NCBI GenBank assembly: GCA_963844235.1
Contig: CAWJNF010000003.1
Coordinates: 186,001 to 250,000, forward strand
Length of the DNA: 64,000 nt
Source: CAWJNF01 sp963844235
GTDB lineage: Bacteria; Actinomycetota; Thermoleophilia; Gaiellales; Gaiellaceae
Direction: 5' to 3'
The notes beneath the pieces were generated by a model. The model was not told where the DNA came from, made no database searches, and was given only the letters and a program-made list of their open reading frames with translations. This document shows, piece by piece, positions 55,333-63,946 of the stretch (its first letter is position 1; each line of letters starts with the position of its first letter). A program made the translations under genes and the position numbers.

Positions 55333-57347
55333 CAGTCCGAGTACACCTCTCCGTACTCGACGGGCGGCACCACGCCCCACCACTCAGCGAAGACCTCGAG
55401 CGCCGCGGGCGCCGCGACCTCGCCTCCGTGGCCGCCGTTCTCGATCATGGCGCAGACGACCAGGGGGCGGCGGCCGGTCGTGAGCGCACCGGCAGCGTCG
55501 GTCGGACCGTAGCCGCAGAACCACGCCTGGTCGCGCAGCTGACGATCCCAGTCCTCCAGTCCGAGGTATCCCGGCGGTAGCTGGACGAACATCTCGGCCG
55601 TCCCGGTCTTGCCGGCCACGGACACCTCGTACCCGCCGAAGATCCCGTTCGCAGTCCCGTAGAGCTCGTGGGTAGCCTCGTAGAGACCCTCCTGCACGGA
55701 GCTGATCGCCCAGTCCGGTAGGCCGACCTCACGGGCCGGTGCCGGCTCGAAGCTGCGAAGCACCACCGGGGCCTCCTCGCGCGAGCCGGCCGGCTGCTCG
55801 ATGTCCTCGACGAGATGCGGATTGACGAGCTTGCCGCCGTTCGCGACGAGCGCGTAGAAGCGCGTGAGCTGCAGCGGCGTGACCGTCATGTGCCCCTGCC
55901 CGATCGCGAGCTGGACCGAGTCGCCGCTCGTCCACTGCTGGTCGATCGGGTTCGCGTAGGTCCGCTTCAGCCACGCCGGCGTCGGCATGAGGCCGTCCTC
56001 CTCGGGGCCCAGCTCGAAGCCGGTGGGGCTCCCGAAGCCCATCTTGCGCGCCCAGGCCTGGAGCGGGCTGTTCTCGAGCTCGTAGAACCGGCTGCCGACG
56101 TCGTAGAAGTAGGTGTCGCACGAGCGCGCGAGCGCGGTCGTGAGCTCCATCGCCTCGTTCACGTACGGGTCCCAGTTCTTGAACGTCTGCCCGTCGATCA
56201 CGCGCTGGCCGTCGCACTGGAAGAACTCGGTCGGCGTGATCAGGTCGTCGGCGAGCGCGGCGAGCGCCGTGACCGGCTTGAAGGTGGAGCCGGCCGGGTA
56301 CTCGCCCGCGACCGCGCGGTTCAGCGCCGGGAAGTTGAGCGCCTGCGCGCTCCTGCCGAAGACACGGTCGTACTTCTCCTGGCTCGGCACGCCGGCGAAC
56401 ACCGATGGGTCGTAGGTCGGGTTGGACGCCAGAGCGTACACCGCGCCGTCGAGGGGATCCATGGCCACGATGGCGCCGCCGTTCGCGGCCCAGTTGCCCG
56501 CCTCCCGAGCGAGCTCGATCCCGGTTCTGATGGCCTCTTCGGCCGCGCGCTGGAGCTCGGCGTCGATGGTCAGGCGCACGGCGTAGCCGGGCGTGGGGAG
56601 CTGGCTCGGGGACGGGGCGCTCGTCACCTCGTTGAGCGAGTTGACCCGGACCTGCCCGATCCCGGGCTCGCCGCGCAGGTAGGTGTCGTAGGCCCGCTCG
56701 ATCCCGCCCTTGCCGATCTTGTCGCCCCCCGCGTACCCCTCGCCGAGCCGTGCGAGCTCCTGCTCGTCTACCTCGCCGACGTAGCCGAGCACGTGGCTGG
56801 CGAGCGCCCCCTGCTCGTAGCGGCGAAGCTGGGTAGGGGCCACCTCGACTCCGGGGAAGTCGTTCTGGTGCTCGCGGATGTAGCTCGCCTTGTCGTCGTG
56901 GACGTACGTCTTGACCACCACCGGCGTGAGCGGGTCGTCGCGGAGGGCTCTCACCTGACGGCGGATGTCCCTGGCCGGAACGTCCAGGAGCTCCGACAGC
57001 TCCACGATCACGTCGTCGAGGCGGCCGTCCGTGTAGGCGGGCCACAGCTGAACGACCGTGCCGGGGACGTTCGAGACGAGCACGACGCCGTTTCTGTCCA
57101 CGATCGGGCCACGCGGCGGCTGGATGCGATACGTGCGGACCTGGTTGTCCCTGGCCGTCTCGAGGTACTGATCGCCGGAGATGACCTGGAGCGCCCAGAG
57201 CCGGAAGAAGAGGAGCGCGAAGAGGACGACGGCGACGACGCCGAGGATGGCGATGCGGGCCGCCGCCCGCGGCGTCAGGCGGTACGGCTCCTCGACCCGC
57301 GGGTCGCGCGGGAGGAAGCGCCGGCTCGGGGGCGACCATTCAGACAA
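55332..57347 (-). CDS. mrdA: Penicillin-binding protein 2 (elongation transpeptidase)
   Basis: 671 aa. A single membrane anchor (31-50) is followed by the pedestal domain with RGPIVDRNGVVL (79-90) and the transpeptidase domain. The catalytic motifs are S354-T-F-K357 (PAGSTFKP), S410-C-D412 and KTGTAE near 578. It cross-links peptidoglycan in the elongasome with RodA. Extended length and an insert between the second and third motifs fit actinobacterial PBP2. It overlaps mreD by 8 nt. Confidence 0.95.
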   Translation of the reverse strand: MSEWSPPSRRFLPRDPRVEEPYRLTPRAAARIAILGVVAVVLFALLFFRLWALQVISGDQYLETARDNQVRTYRIQPPRGPIVDRNGVVLVSNVPGTVVQLWPAYTDGRLDDVIVELSELLDVPARDIRRQVRALRDDPLTPVVVKTYVHDDKASYIREHQNDFPGVEVAPTQLRRYEQGALASHVLGYVGEVDEQELARLGEGYAGGDKIGKGGIERAYDTYLRGEPGIGQVRVNSLNEVTSAPSPSQLPTPGYAVRLTIDAELQRAAEEAIRTGIELAREAGNWAANGGAIVAMDPLDGAVYALASNPTYDPSVFAGVPSQEKYDRVFGRSAQALNFPALNRAVAGEYPAGSTFKPVTALAALADDLITPTEFFQCDGQRVIDGQTFKNWDPYVNEAMELTTALARSCDTYFYDVGSRFYELENSPLQAWARKMGFGSPTGFELGPEEDGLMPTPAWLKRTYANPIDQQWTSGDSVQLAIGQGHMTVTPLQLTRFYALVANGGKLVNPHLVEDIEQPAGSREEAPVVLRSFEPAPAREVGLPDWAISSVQEGLYEATHELYGTANGIFGGYEVSVAGKTGTAEMFVQLPPGYLGLEDWDRQLRDQAWFCGYGPTDAAGALTTGRRPLVVCAMIENGGHGGEVAAPAALEVFAEWWGVVPPVEYGEVYSD

Positions 57348-57861
57348 CGACGAGCTCCCGCTCGCGACGCGGCGCCGGTGGGAAGAGCTTGCGCAAGACC
57401 CAGTACGCGGGGATCGCGAGCGTCAGGTTGAGAGCCAGCGAAGGCAGGAGCACACGCCCGACGACCGTTCCGAACGAGGCCGCGTCGCCGAGGAAGACGT
57501 GGACGATCAGCGAGCCGATCTCGACGCCTATCGTCAGCATCGTCACCGCGATGAGGACGCGCGCGCGCTGGTTGTGGTGATTCGACGTCGCCTCGCCGAA
57601 GCGCCCGGCCCAGTACCCCCCGACGGTGAGCAGGAGCGACGTGAGCCCGAGCGTCCCGAGGGTCATCGTGTCGACGAGCAGGCCGGCCCAGAAGCCGGCG
57701 ACGGCACCGAAGAGAGGGCCGCGCAGGAGCGCGATCCCGACGAGCACGAGCAGGAGCACGTCGGCCCGCCCCTCGGCCAGCTCGAACGCGTTCACGAACG
57801 CGATCTGCACGATCGCCGTGAGCGTCACGAGCACGGCCGCTTTGACGGCGTCGAGCGTCAT
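57340..57861 (-). CDS. mreD: Rod shape-determining protein MreD
   Basis: 173 aa, five or six membrane helices. LVTLTAIVQIAFVNAFELAEGRADVLLLVLVGIALLRGPLFGAVAGFWAGLLVD is the MreD signature region. It links MreC to the membrane part of the elongasome. Start overlaps mreC by 4 nt (ATGA) and the end overlaps mrdA, so the rod genes are translationally coupled. Confidence 0.92.
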   Translation of the reverse strand: MTLDAVKAAVLVTLTAIVQIAFVNAFELAEGRADVLLLVLVGIALLRGPLFGAVAGFWAGLLVDTMTLGTLGLTSLLLTVGGYWAGRFGEATSNHHNQRARVLIAVTMLTIGVEIGSLIVHVFLGDAASFGTVVGRVLLPSLALNLTLAIPAYWVLRKLFPPAPRRERELVVV

Positions 57862-58775
57862 CGCGCGACCAGGATCACCACCTCGGAGAGCGAGTCGAAG
57901 TCGACGAACGGCTCCACCTGGATCCGCATGTAGAGCTCGATGTCCTGCCTGCCGACACTCGTGACTTCCCCGATCGGGATCCCGAACGGGTACCGGGACG
58001 AGATCTCGCCGGAGCTCCAGCCGGATGTGACGATCGTGTTGCCCGGCTCGACCACGAGCTCCTTGTCGACCCGGTCCAGGATCAGCCCGGCGCCGGCGCT
58101 CTGCGAAGCGCGGACGTCGCCTCGCGCCTCCGTCTCGGCGACCTGCGCCGACACGAACATCGACGGGTCCGACACGAGCGTCACCTGCGCGTAGCCGCTC
58201 GTCACCATCGTGACGACCCCGACGAGGCCCTCGTCGGTCACGACCGGGGCCCCCTCGGTCACGCCCTCGCTCGATCCGGCCGCCACCAGCACCCGCTGGT
58301 TGTACGGATTGGACGGCTGCGCGATGACCCGCGCCGATACCGGCTCGAAATTCGCCGGGAAGCGGGGGCCGTCGACGAAGGCGAGCAGCTCGCGCAGGCG
58401 CTCGTTCTCGGCCGTCGCGGCCTGCGCCTGACGCAGCTCCTCCTGGAGCTGCTCGATCCGCGCCTCGAGCCGGTCGGTCGTCTCCTTCTCGGAGACGAGG
58501 TCGGCAACGTACCCGTACGCGTCCTGAAACGGGCGTGCAACCCGCTCCCCGGCCTCCTCCAGCGGAGCCAGGATCGCGAGGCCCACCTCCTGCGCGGCAT
58601 GGAGCCCGCCCTCGTCCGACTCACGCAGGTAGACCGTGATGAGCCCGAGCGAGACGAGGATCAGGGCGGCTGCCACGGCACGCCGGGCCATCACCCCCCT
58701 GTCGGGCGACGAGGATCCGGAGGGCCTCGAGGGCAGCCCGACCCGAGGCAGCCGTGCTGTGCGTTGACGGGGCAC
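57858..58775 (-). CDS. mreC: Rod shape-determining protein MreC
   Basis: 305 aa from the GTG at 58775, where a basic Pro/Ser-rich cytoplasmic tail (VPRQRTARLPRVG) typical of actinobacterial MreC begins; an ATG at 58691 would remove it. One membrane helix (about 30-48), a coiled coil (TTDRLEARIEQLQEELRQAQAATAENERLRELL) and two beta domains follow (VIAQPSNPYNQRVLVAAG, GAPVVTDEGLVGVV). It lies outside the membrane and organises PBP2. A TACAAT 9 nt before the GTG suggests a leaderless transcript. Confidence 0.9.
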   Translation of the reverse strand: MPRQRTARLPRVGLPSRPSGSSSPDRGVMARRAVAAALILVSLGLITVYLRESDEGGLHAAQEVGLAILAPLEEAGERVARPFQDAYGYVADLVSEKETTDRLEARIEQLQEELRQAQAATAENERLRELLAFVDGPRFPANFEPVSARVIAQPSNPYNQRVLVAAGSSEGVTEGAPVVTDEGLVGVVTMVTSGYAQVTLVSDPSMFVSAQVAETEARGDVRASQSAGAGLILDRVDKELVVEPGNTIVTSGWSSGEISSRYPFGIPIGEVTSVGRQDIELYMRIQVEPFVDFDSLSEVVILVAR

Positions 58776-58783
58776 GGGGGTCA

Positions 58784-58789
58784 AATTGT
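58784..58789 (-). promoter_or_regulatory. Possible -10 of a leaderless mreC-mreD-mrdA-rodA promoter
   Basis: TACAAT on the minus strand ends 8 bases before the mreC GTG, so a transcript starting 6-8 bases downstream would begin at or near the start codon. No good -35 is seen. It would give the rod genes a promoter separate from mreB. Confidence 0.4.
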
Positions 58790-58856
58790 AGGCAACGGAC
58801 CGGCCCGCCGAGCCGATTCCCGTCGTCTGCGGGTGCGGGCCGGTCGGGAACCATAC

Positions 58857-58881
58857 GTGGGGGAACCCATGGTTCCCCCAC
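58857..58881. terminator. Hairpin between mreB and mreC
   Basis: GTGGGGGAACC-CAT-GGTTCCCCCAC has perfect 11-bp arms and a 3-nt loop, 84 nt after the mreB stop. There is no T-run, as usual for high-GC actinobacteria. It may end or attenuate mreB transcription before mreC. The arm sequence GGTTCCCCCAC also occurs near 22.15 kb. Confidence 0.5.
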
Positions 58882-58964
58882 GGACCCCTCCTTGACTGTT
58901 CTCGCGTTTCTCGCGATGAGGAGTCGCCCGGCATAGCCCGGCGACGCCGAAACGACCTGACGTA

Positions 58965-60038
58965 TTAGCGGCGGCGGCCGTTGCGGTTGCGCGCCTTGGC
59001 CGAGCGGTGGATCGCCTCGAACTCCTCCAGGCTCCGACCGGAGCCCACCGCGACGCATGTGAGGGGCGACTCCGCCACATGAACGGGCATGTGCGTCTCG
59101 TGACGAAGCCGCTCGTCGAGGCCGGCGAGCAGCGCCCCGCCGCCGGCCAGCACGATCCCGCGATCCATGATGTCGGCGGCCAGCTCGGGCGGCGTCTTGT
59201 CGAGGGTGCCGCGGATCGCGTCGATGATCTGGGTGACGGGCTCGTCGAGGGCGCGACGCACGTCCTCCGAGCCGAGCACGACGGTCTTCGGCAGGCCGGT
59301 GAGCATGTCGCGGCCGCGGACCTCCGCCTGCACCTCCTCGGGGAGCGGCCACGCCGAGCCGATCTCGAGCTTGACCTCCTCGGCCGTCTGCTGACCGATC
59401 AGGAGCTTGTACTCCTTGCGCAGGTGGTTCACGATCGCCTCGTCCATCTCGTCCCCGCCGACGCGGATCGACTGGGAGACCACGATGCCGCCGAGGGAGA
59501 TCACCGCCACCTCGGTCGTGCCCCCGCCGATGTCGACGATCATGTTCCCGGTCGGGTCGGAGACCGGCAGGCCGGCGCCGATCGCGGCCGCCATGGGCTC
59601 TTCGATCAGGTACGCCTGGCGCGCACCGGCCGAGATCGTCGCCTCCTCGACGGCGCGCTTCTCGACTCCGGTGACGCCGCTCGGCACGCAGACGATGACG
59701 CGCGGGTGCGCGAAGCGGTTGCCGTTCGCCTTCTCGATGAAGTGACGGAGCATCTGCTCGGTCACGTCGAAGTCCGCGATGACGCCGTCCTTGAGCGGCC
59801 GGATGGCCGTGATCGTGCCCGGCGTGCGCCCGAGCATGCGCTTCGCCTCGATGCCGACGGCGTGCACCTCGCCCGAGCGCTGGTCGATTGCGACCACGGA
59901 CGGCTCGGAGAGCACGATGCCGCGCCCGCGCACGTAGACGAGCGTGTTCGCGGTGCCGAGGTCGACTGCCATGTCGCGGCCGGAGAGGCCGCCGAGGAGG
60001 TTCAGGATGCCCACAAGAGGTACGTAGAGTGTAGACAC
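58965..60038 (-). CDS. mreB: Rod shape-determining protein MreB
   Basis: 357 aa actin homologue from a GTG (VSTLYVPLVG, an N-terminal membrane-touching segment before MAVDLGTANTLVYVRGRG). Phosphate loops VDLGTANT and DIGGGTTEVAVISLGG, IEEPMAAAIGAGLPV and LAGGGALLAGL are the actin-fold ATP sites. It forms the filaments that guide elongation. A separate promoter is expected in the 85 nt between maf and mreB, but none is clear. The presence of mreB-mreC-mreD-mrdA-rodA implies a rod or at least laterally growing cell. Confidence 0.96.
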   Translation of the reverse strand: MSTLYVPLVGILNLLGGLSGRDMAVDLGTANTLVYVRGRGIVLSEPSVVAIDQRSGEVHAVGIEAKRMLGRTPGTITAIRPLKDGVIADFDVTEQMLRHFIEKANGNRFAHPRVIVCVPSGVTGVEKRAVEEATISAGARQAYLIEEPMAAAIGAGLPVSDPTGNMIVDIGGGTTEVAVISLGGIVVSQSIRVGGDEMDEAIVNHLRKEYKLLIGQQTAEEVKLEIGSAWPLPEEVQAEVRGRDMLTGLPKTVVLGSEDVRRALDEPVTQIIDAIRGTLDKTPPELAADIMDRGIVLAGGGALLAGLDERLRHETHMPVHVAESPLTCVAVGSGRSLEEFEAIHRSAKARNRNGRRR

Positions 60039-60123
60039 GGTCTTCGCGGCCCCTCTCCGAGTTCCCGCTCAGAGCGCCGAACGGAAGGGAGACCGGCGCA
60101 GTACTTCATTCTGTTGGGCGCTC

Positions 60124-60708
60124 TTAACCGAAGCCGTAGCGACCGGGGAAGCGCGCGGCGAGGATGCGCACGAGCAGGGCCACCGGCAAGCCGACGACGT
60201 TCAGGTAGTCGCCCTCGATACGCTCGACGAGCGCTGCCCCTTGGCCCTGAATCGCGTAGGCGCCGGCGCGCCCTTCCCACTCTCCCGTCGCGACGTACGC
60301 GTCGATCTCTTCCCGGGTCAGCGACCGGAAGCGCACGGTCGTGACGTCGTGCTCGGCGATCTCGAAGTCGCCGCCGAGCAGGCAGAGGCCGGAGACGACT
60401 CGGTGCTCTCGTCCGCCGAGCCCGGTCAGCATCTCGTGCGCCTCGGCGGCCGAGGCCGGTTTCCCGAAGACACGCCCGGTCAGCGCGACTTCGGTGTCGA
60501 CGCCGAGAATCGGCCGCGAAGCCACGTCGGGCGCGAGCGAGCGCGCCTTGCCGAGGGCATGCGCGACGACCGCTGCCTCGGGAGTCAGGCCCGGCGGGTC
60601 GCGCTCCTCGTAGCGCGGCGCTGCAACGTCGAAGGGGACGCCCAGCTGCGCGAGGATGGCGCGGCGCTGGGGCGAGGTGGAGGCGAGGAGAAGCGGCGGC
60701 GGGCTCAC
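60124..60708 (-). CDS. Maf family nucleoside triphosphate pyrophosphatase
   Basis: 194 aa from the GTG at 60708. LLLASTSPQRRAILAQLGVPFDV is the Maf start (SxSPRR), then YEERDPPGLTPEAAVVAHALGKA, LGVDTEVALTGRVFGKPASAAEAHEML and YAIQGQGAALVERIEGDYLNVVGLPV. Maf enzymes hydrolyse non-canonical or modified NTPs such as dTTP/UTP or m7GTP and delay septation when overproduced. maf-mreB adjacency is conserved. The EERDPPG part is closer to the dTTP/UTPase branch, which is only suggestive. Confidence 0.92.
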   Translation of the reverse strand: MSPPPLLLASTSPQRRAILAQLGVPFDVAAPRYEERDPPGLTPEAAVVAHALGKARSLAPDVASRPILGVDTEVALTGRVFGKPASAAEAHEMLTGLGGREHRVVSGLCLLGGDFEIAEHDVTTVRFRSLTREEIDAYVATGEWEGRAGAYAIQGQGAALVERIEGDYLNVVGLPVALLVRILAARFPGRYGFG

Positions 60709-60787
60709 GGCGCGGTCACGGACGTGACGCCCGATTATCGTGTACGGCGGAGCCGGCTCCGCGCAGGCCGGGGAGTCGGCGAATGAC

Positions 60788-61957
60788 ATGATCACCGAGC
60801 CGAGCTTCACGATCGGGGTCGAGGAGGAGTACCTCCTCGTCGAGCGCGACACGCGCGAGCTCGTGTCCGCCGTGCCTGCGCCCGTCCTCGCCGAGTACCG
60901 CGAGCTGCTCGGAGAGCAGGTCAGCCCGGAGTTCCTCCAGTGCCAGGTGGAGGTGGGGACGCGAGTGTGCACGACGATGCCCGAGCTCCGCGAGGAGCTC
61001 GTCCGTCTCCGGCGCGGAGTTGCCGACGTGGCGGAGCGCAACGGCCTCGCCGTCGTCGCCGCGTCCTCGCATCCGTTCGCCCGCCGCGGCTTCCAGCAGC
61101 TCACGCCGAGAGAGCGCTATCGGATCCTGGCGGAGGACATGCAGGAGGTCGCGAGGAGGCTCGTGATCAGCGGCATGCACGTCCACGTCGGGATCGAGGA
61201 CCCCGAGGTGCGCATCGATCTCCTGAGCCAGTCGAGCTACGTGCTGCCCCACCTGCTCGCTCTGTCCACGTCTTCCCCGTTCTGGGAGGGCGCCGACACC
61301 GGGCTCAAGTCCTACCGCATCGCGGTGTGGGACGAGATGCCGCGCTCCGGTCTGCCGCCCGGCTTCGAGAGCTGGAGCGAGTACGAGCGCCACATCGGCG
61401 TGCTCGTGGATGCCGGCCTGATCGAGGACGCCTCGAAGATCTGGTGGGACCTTCGTCCCAGCGCGCGCTTCCCGACACTCGAGATGCGCATCTGCGACGT
61501 CTGCACGAGGCTCGAGGACGCGCTCTGCCTGGCGGCGCTCTACCGCTGCTGGTTGCGGATGATGTTCCGGCTTCGGCGCGGGAACCAGCGCTGGCGGACG
61601 TACCGGGCCTTCCTGCTCGACGAGAATCGCTGGCGGGCGCAGCGCTACGGCGTGGACGGCTCGCTGATCGACTTCGGGCGCGGCGAGCTCGTGGCCTTCG
61701 GCGATCTGGTCGAGGAGATGCTCGAGCTCTTCGCCGAGGACGCCGCGCATTTCGACTGCCGCAAGGAGGTGGGCCATGCGCGAACGATCCTCCGGCGCGG
61801 GACGAGCGCCCACCGCCAGCTCGCCGTCTACAACGACGCGGTGACGAGGGGTGCCGGCCACGAGGAGGCGCTGCGGGCGGTCGTCGACGCCCTCGTGGCC
61901 GAGACGCTGGCCGACGTGCCGAGCACGACGGCAACCGAGGCCGCCGCGCCTAGCTAG
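60788..61957 (+). CDS. Carboxylate-amine ligase, YbdK family (glutamate-cysteine ligase 2-like)
   Basis: 389 aa from the ATG at 60788. FTIGVEEEYLLVERDTREL is the ATP/Mg-binding start, then QVEVGTRVCTTMPELREEL, SGMHVHVGIEDPEVRI, LSTSSPFWEGADTGLKSYR and ARFPTLEMRICDVC. The family joins glutamate to an amine with ATP; YbdK has weak gamma-glutamylcysteine ligase activity and some homologues act in peptide or archaeal pathways. No glutathione or mycothiol partner gene is here. Its last 8 nt overlap the convergent methyltransferase gene. Confidence 0.88.
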   Translation: MITEPSFTIGVEEEYLLVERDTRELVSAVPAPVLAEYRELLGEQVSPEFLQCQVEVGTRVCTTMPELREELVRLRRGVADVAERNGLAVVAASSHPFARRGFQQLTPRERYRILAEDMQEVARRLVISGMHVHVGIEDPEVRIDLLSQSSYVLPHLLALSTSSPFWEGADTGLKSYRIAVWDEMPRSGLPPGFESWSEYERHIGVLVDAGLIEDASKIWWDLRPSARFPTLEMRICDVCTRLEDALCLAALYRCWLRMMFRLRRGNQRWRTYRAFLLDENRWRAQRYGVDGSLIDFGRGELVAFGDLVEEMLELFAEDAAHFDCRKEVGHARTILRRGTSAHRQLAVYNDAVTRGAGHEEALRAVVDALVAETLADVPSTTATEAAAPS

Positions 61958-62726
61958 CGCGCTTGCGCGCGACCCAGATCTCCTCGGAGGGCCATCGGCG
62001 CGCCCACTCGAGCGGCGCGATGTCGGTCCACTGTCCCGAGTCGCCGGCCTCGGGGGCCTGCAGCTCGAGCAGGTCGAGCACCTCGAAGCCGTTGCCGCGC
62101 AGCATCCGGATCATGTCGCCGTGAGCGAGGTGGAACTCGACCGCCCGGTCGTTCTCCGGCCACTCGAAGCGGCCCATCCCGAACTGGGGCCGCTGCAGCG
62201 ACTCCGTCGCCGCCTCGGTGTCCCGCATGCACAGGACGACGAGCACCGCGTTCGTCAGGAAGATCAACTGGCCCCCCGGCCGCAATAGCCGCGCCGCCTC
62301 CGGGATCCAAAGGCCCGGATCGCACCACAGCGAGGCGCCGTACTCGGAGACGGCGAGGTCGAATGACGCGTCCGGGAGCGGCACGTCCTCGGCGCTGCCG
62401 TGAATGAGCGGGAACTCGAGACCGTGCTCGCGCTGCAGGCGCCGGGCGGTCTCGAGCTGCTTCTCCGAGTTGTCGAGCGCAACCGGGCGAGCTCCCCGTC
62501 GGGCGAGCCACGCCGAGATGTAGGCCGTGCCGCAGCCCAGCTCGATCGTGTCCTTGCCGGCAACGTCGGGCAGGACGTTCAGCTCGTGCTCGGGGATCCC
62601 CCAGATACCCCAGCTCGGCTCACCGGCCCACGCCCGCTCGCCGGTGGCTACGTACTCGTGCGCCCAGGAGTCCCAAGCGGCGCGGTTGCGGCCCGCGTGC
62701 TCGGTCAGCTCGTCAGACGAGCTCAT
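61950..62726 (-). CDS. Class I SAM-dependent methyltransferase
   Basis: 258 aa. SAM loop IELGCGTAYISAWLARRG, acidic ALDNSEKQL, GSAEDVPLPDASFDLAVSEYGA and LLRPGGQLIFLTN are standard. The substrate-binding part (ESLQRPQFGMGRFEWPENDRAVEFHLAHGDMIRMLRGNGFEV) resembles small-molecule methyltransferases of actinobacteria. The substrate is unknown. The start overlaps the ndk stop by 14 nt. Confidence 0.87.
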   Translation of the reverse strand: MSSSDELTEHAGRNRAAWDSWAHEYVATGERAWAGEPSWGIWGIPEHELNVLPDVAGKDTIELGCGTAYISAWLARRGARPVALDNSEKQLETARRLQREHGLEFPLIHGSAEDVPLPDASFDLAVSEYGASLWCDPGLWIPEAARLLRPGGQLIFLTNAVLVVLCMRDTEAATESLQRPQFGMGRFEWPENDRAVEFHLAHGDMIRMLRGNGFEVLDLLELQAPEAGDSGQWTDIAPLEWARRWPSEEIWVARKRAS

Positions 62727-63129
62727 CGCCGGCGAACCAGAGCGCGATCTCGCGCTCGGCGGACTCGGGCGAGTCCGAGCCGTGGACGAGGTTGTCGGGC
62801 ATCGACAGCGCGAAGTCGCCGCGGATCGTTCCCGGCGCCGCGTTGGCAGGGTTCGTCGCCCCCATCGTCGCGCGCACCGTCGCGATCGCGCCCTCGCCCT
62901 CCAGCACGAGCGCGAGGGTCGGCGTGGACGTGATGAAGTCGACGAGCTCGCCGAAGAACGGCTTCTCCGCGTGCTCGGCGTAGTGACGCTCCGCGAGGCT
63001 CCTGTCGACGTGGACGAGCTTCGCGCCCCGGATGCCGAGACCGCGCTGCTCGAACCGGTCGAGGATTCTCCCGGCCAGGTGGCGCTCCACGGCGTCCGGC
63101 TTGATCAGCACGAGCGTGCGTTCGACCAC
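62713..63129 (-). CDS. ndk: Nucleoside diphosphate kinase
   Basis: 138 aa from a GTG behind AGGAG. ERTLVLIKPDAVERHLAGRI at the start, YAEHAEKPFFGELVDFITSTP and the phosphorylated H116 in MPDNLVHGSDS are the NDK signature. It balances NTP/dNTP pools. The family is normally 135-140 aa, so it is complete. The dispersed repeat at 63152 lies just upstream in its leader. Confidence 0.97.
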   Translation of the reverse strand: MVERTLVLIKPDAVERHLAGRILDRFEQRGLGIRGAKLVHVDRSLAERHYAEHAEKPFFGELVDFITSTPTLALVLEGEGAIATVRATMGATNPANAAPGTIRGDFALSMPDNLVHGSDSPESAEREIALWFAGDELV

Positions 63130-63151
63130 GTCGTCTCCTTTTCTGTCGGTC

Positions 63152-63220
63152 GGGCGGGCCAAGGCCCGCCCCTACGCCTCAGGGGCTCGACGATTGTAGG
63201 GGCGGGCCTGTGCCCGTCCC
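63152..63220. repeat. Two dispersed palindromic repeats upstream of ndk
   Basis: GGGCGGGCC-AA-GGCCCGCCC with a TAC end (63152-63175) and an opposite-facing TGTAGGGGCGGGCC...GCCCGTCCC (about 63195-63220) are copies of the same family as at 238-315. They lie between the ndk start and the tandem array. Confidence 0.7.
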
Positions 63221-63235
63221 ACCTCTGACGGTCAG

Positions 63236-63398
63236 GATCGTAGGGGCGGCCCCGCGGCCGGAAACAGGACCGTACGGGCGACCCTGGGCCGGAATCGGGA
63301 CCGTAGGGGCGACCCCTGGGCCGGAAACGGGACCGTACGGGCGGCCCCTGGGCCGGAATCGGGATCGTAGGGGCGGCCCTTGGGCCGCCCGTCTACAG
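63236..63398. repeat. Tandem array of five 31-32-bp units
   Basis: Units start at 63236, 63268, 63299, 63331 and 63363, each reading GAYCGTASGGGCGRCCC followed by CTGGGCCGGAAWC with small changes. Each unit keeps the GTAGGGGC core of the dispersed palindromes, so the array seems to have grown by duplication of one copy. The last unit ends with CTACAG and supplies the TAG stop of the zinc-ribbon gene on the minus strand. Confidence 0.75.
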
Positions 63399-63899
63399 GT
63401 TGTGCGCCGCCGTCGGCTGGTCGACCGGGGTCTCGCAGTAGGGGCAGATCTGCCACATCGGCTCGAGCGGCTGGCGGCAGTGGCGGCAGGCCTGCCGCAG
63501 CTTCGTCGTGCAGACGGGGCAAACGAGGTAGCTGTGATCGACCGCCGCCCGGCAGACCGGGCAGCGCTCGTCCTGGCTGATCGTCTCCTCCATCGCGCGG
63601 ATCTCGAGCTCGCGCTCGCGCACGTCGTCGAGGTACTCGGGAGGCCGGAAGAGCATGTAGATGAGGGGGCCGATGAGCGGCGGGAACACGCCGAGAGCGA
63701 CTGCGACCGCGATCAGCCACGGGTCCTCGATACGGCGCTTGGCGTCCTTGTACACCCAGTAGGCCGTCGCGATCCAGAACGCGACGGCGAAGAAGAGCGC
63801 GACGTTGCGGACGACGAGCCACCAGTCCGATTCGAAGAAGTCGCGGACGCCCGCGAAGAGATCGTCGTCGGTGGTGGTCGTCTCCTGAAAGAGCAGCAT
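63393..63899 (-). CDS. Membrane protein with C-terminal double zinc ribbon
   Basis: 168 aa. Two membrane segments (about 30-48, VRNVALFFAVAFWIATAYWVY, and 62-85, LIAVAVALGVFPPLIGPLIYMLF), then a charged helix and a double zinc ribbon with four CxxC pairs: CPVC, CPVC, CRHC and CPYC (about 112-160). Function unknown; such proteins in actinobacteria are thought to be scaffold or sensor proteins at the membrane. The stop codon lies in the tandem repeat array. Confidence 0.75.
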   Translation of the reverse strand: MLLFQETTTTDDDLFAGVRDFFESDWWLVVRNVALFFAVAFWIATAYWVYKDAKRRIEDPWLIAVAVALGVFPPLIGPLIYMLFRPPEYLDDVRERELEIRAMEETISQDERCPVCRAAVDHSYLVCPVCTTKLRQACRHCRQPLEPMWQICPYCETPVDQPTAAHNL

Positions 63900-63946
63900 T
63901 GGGGTCGGTTCACGAACCTCTGACGTTTTCCTTCACGCAGCCCGTT

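Noticed and set aside
63236..63398. CRISPR array
   Set aside because: Units are contiguous without unique spacers, there are no cas genes, and the unit derives from a dispersed palindrome.
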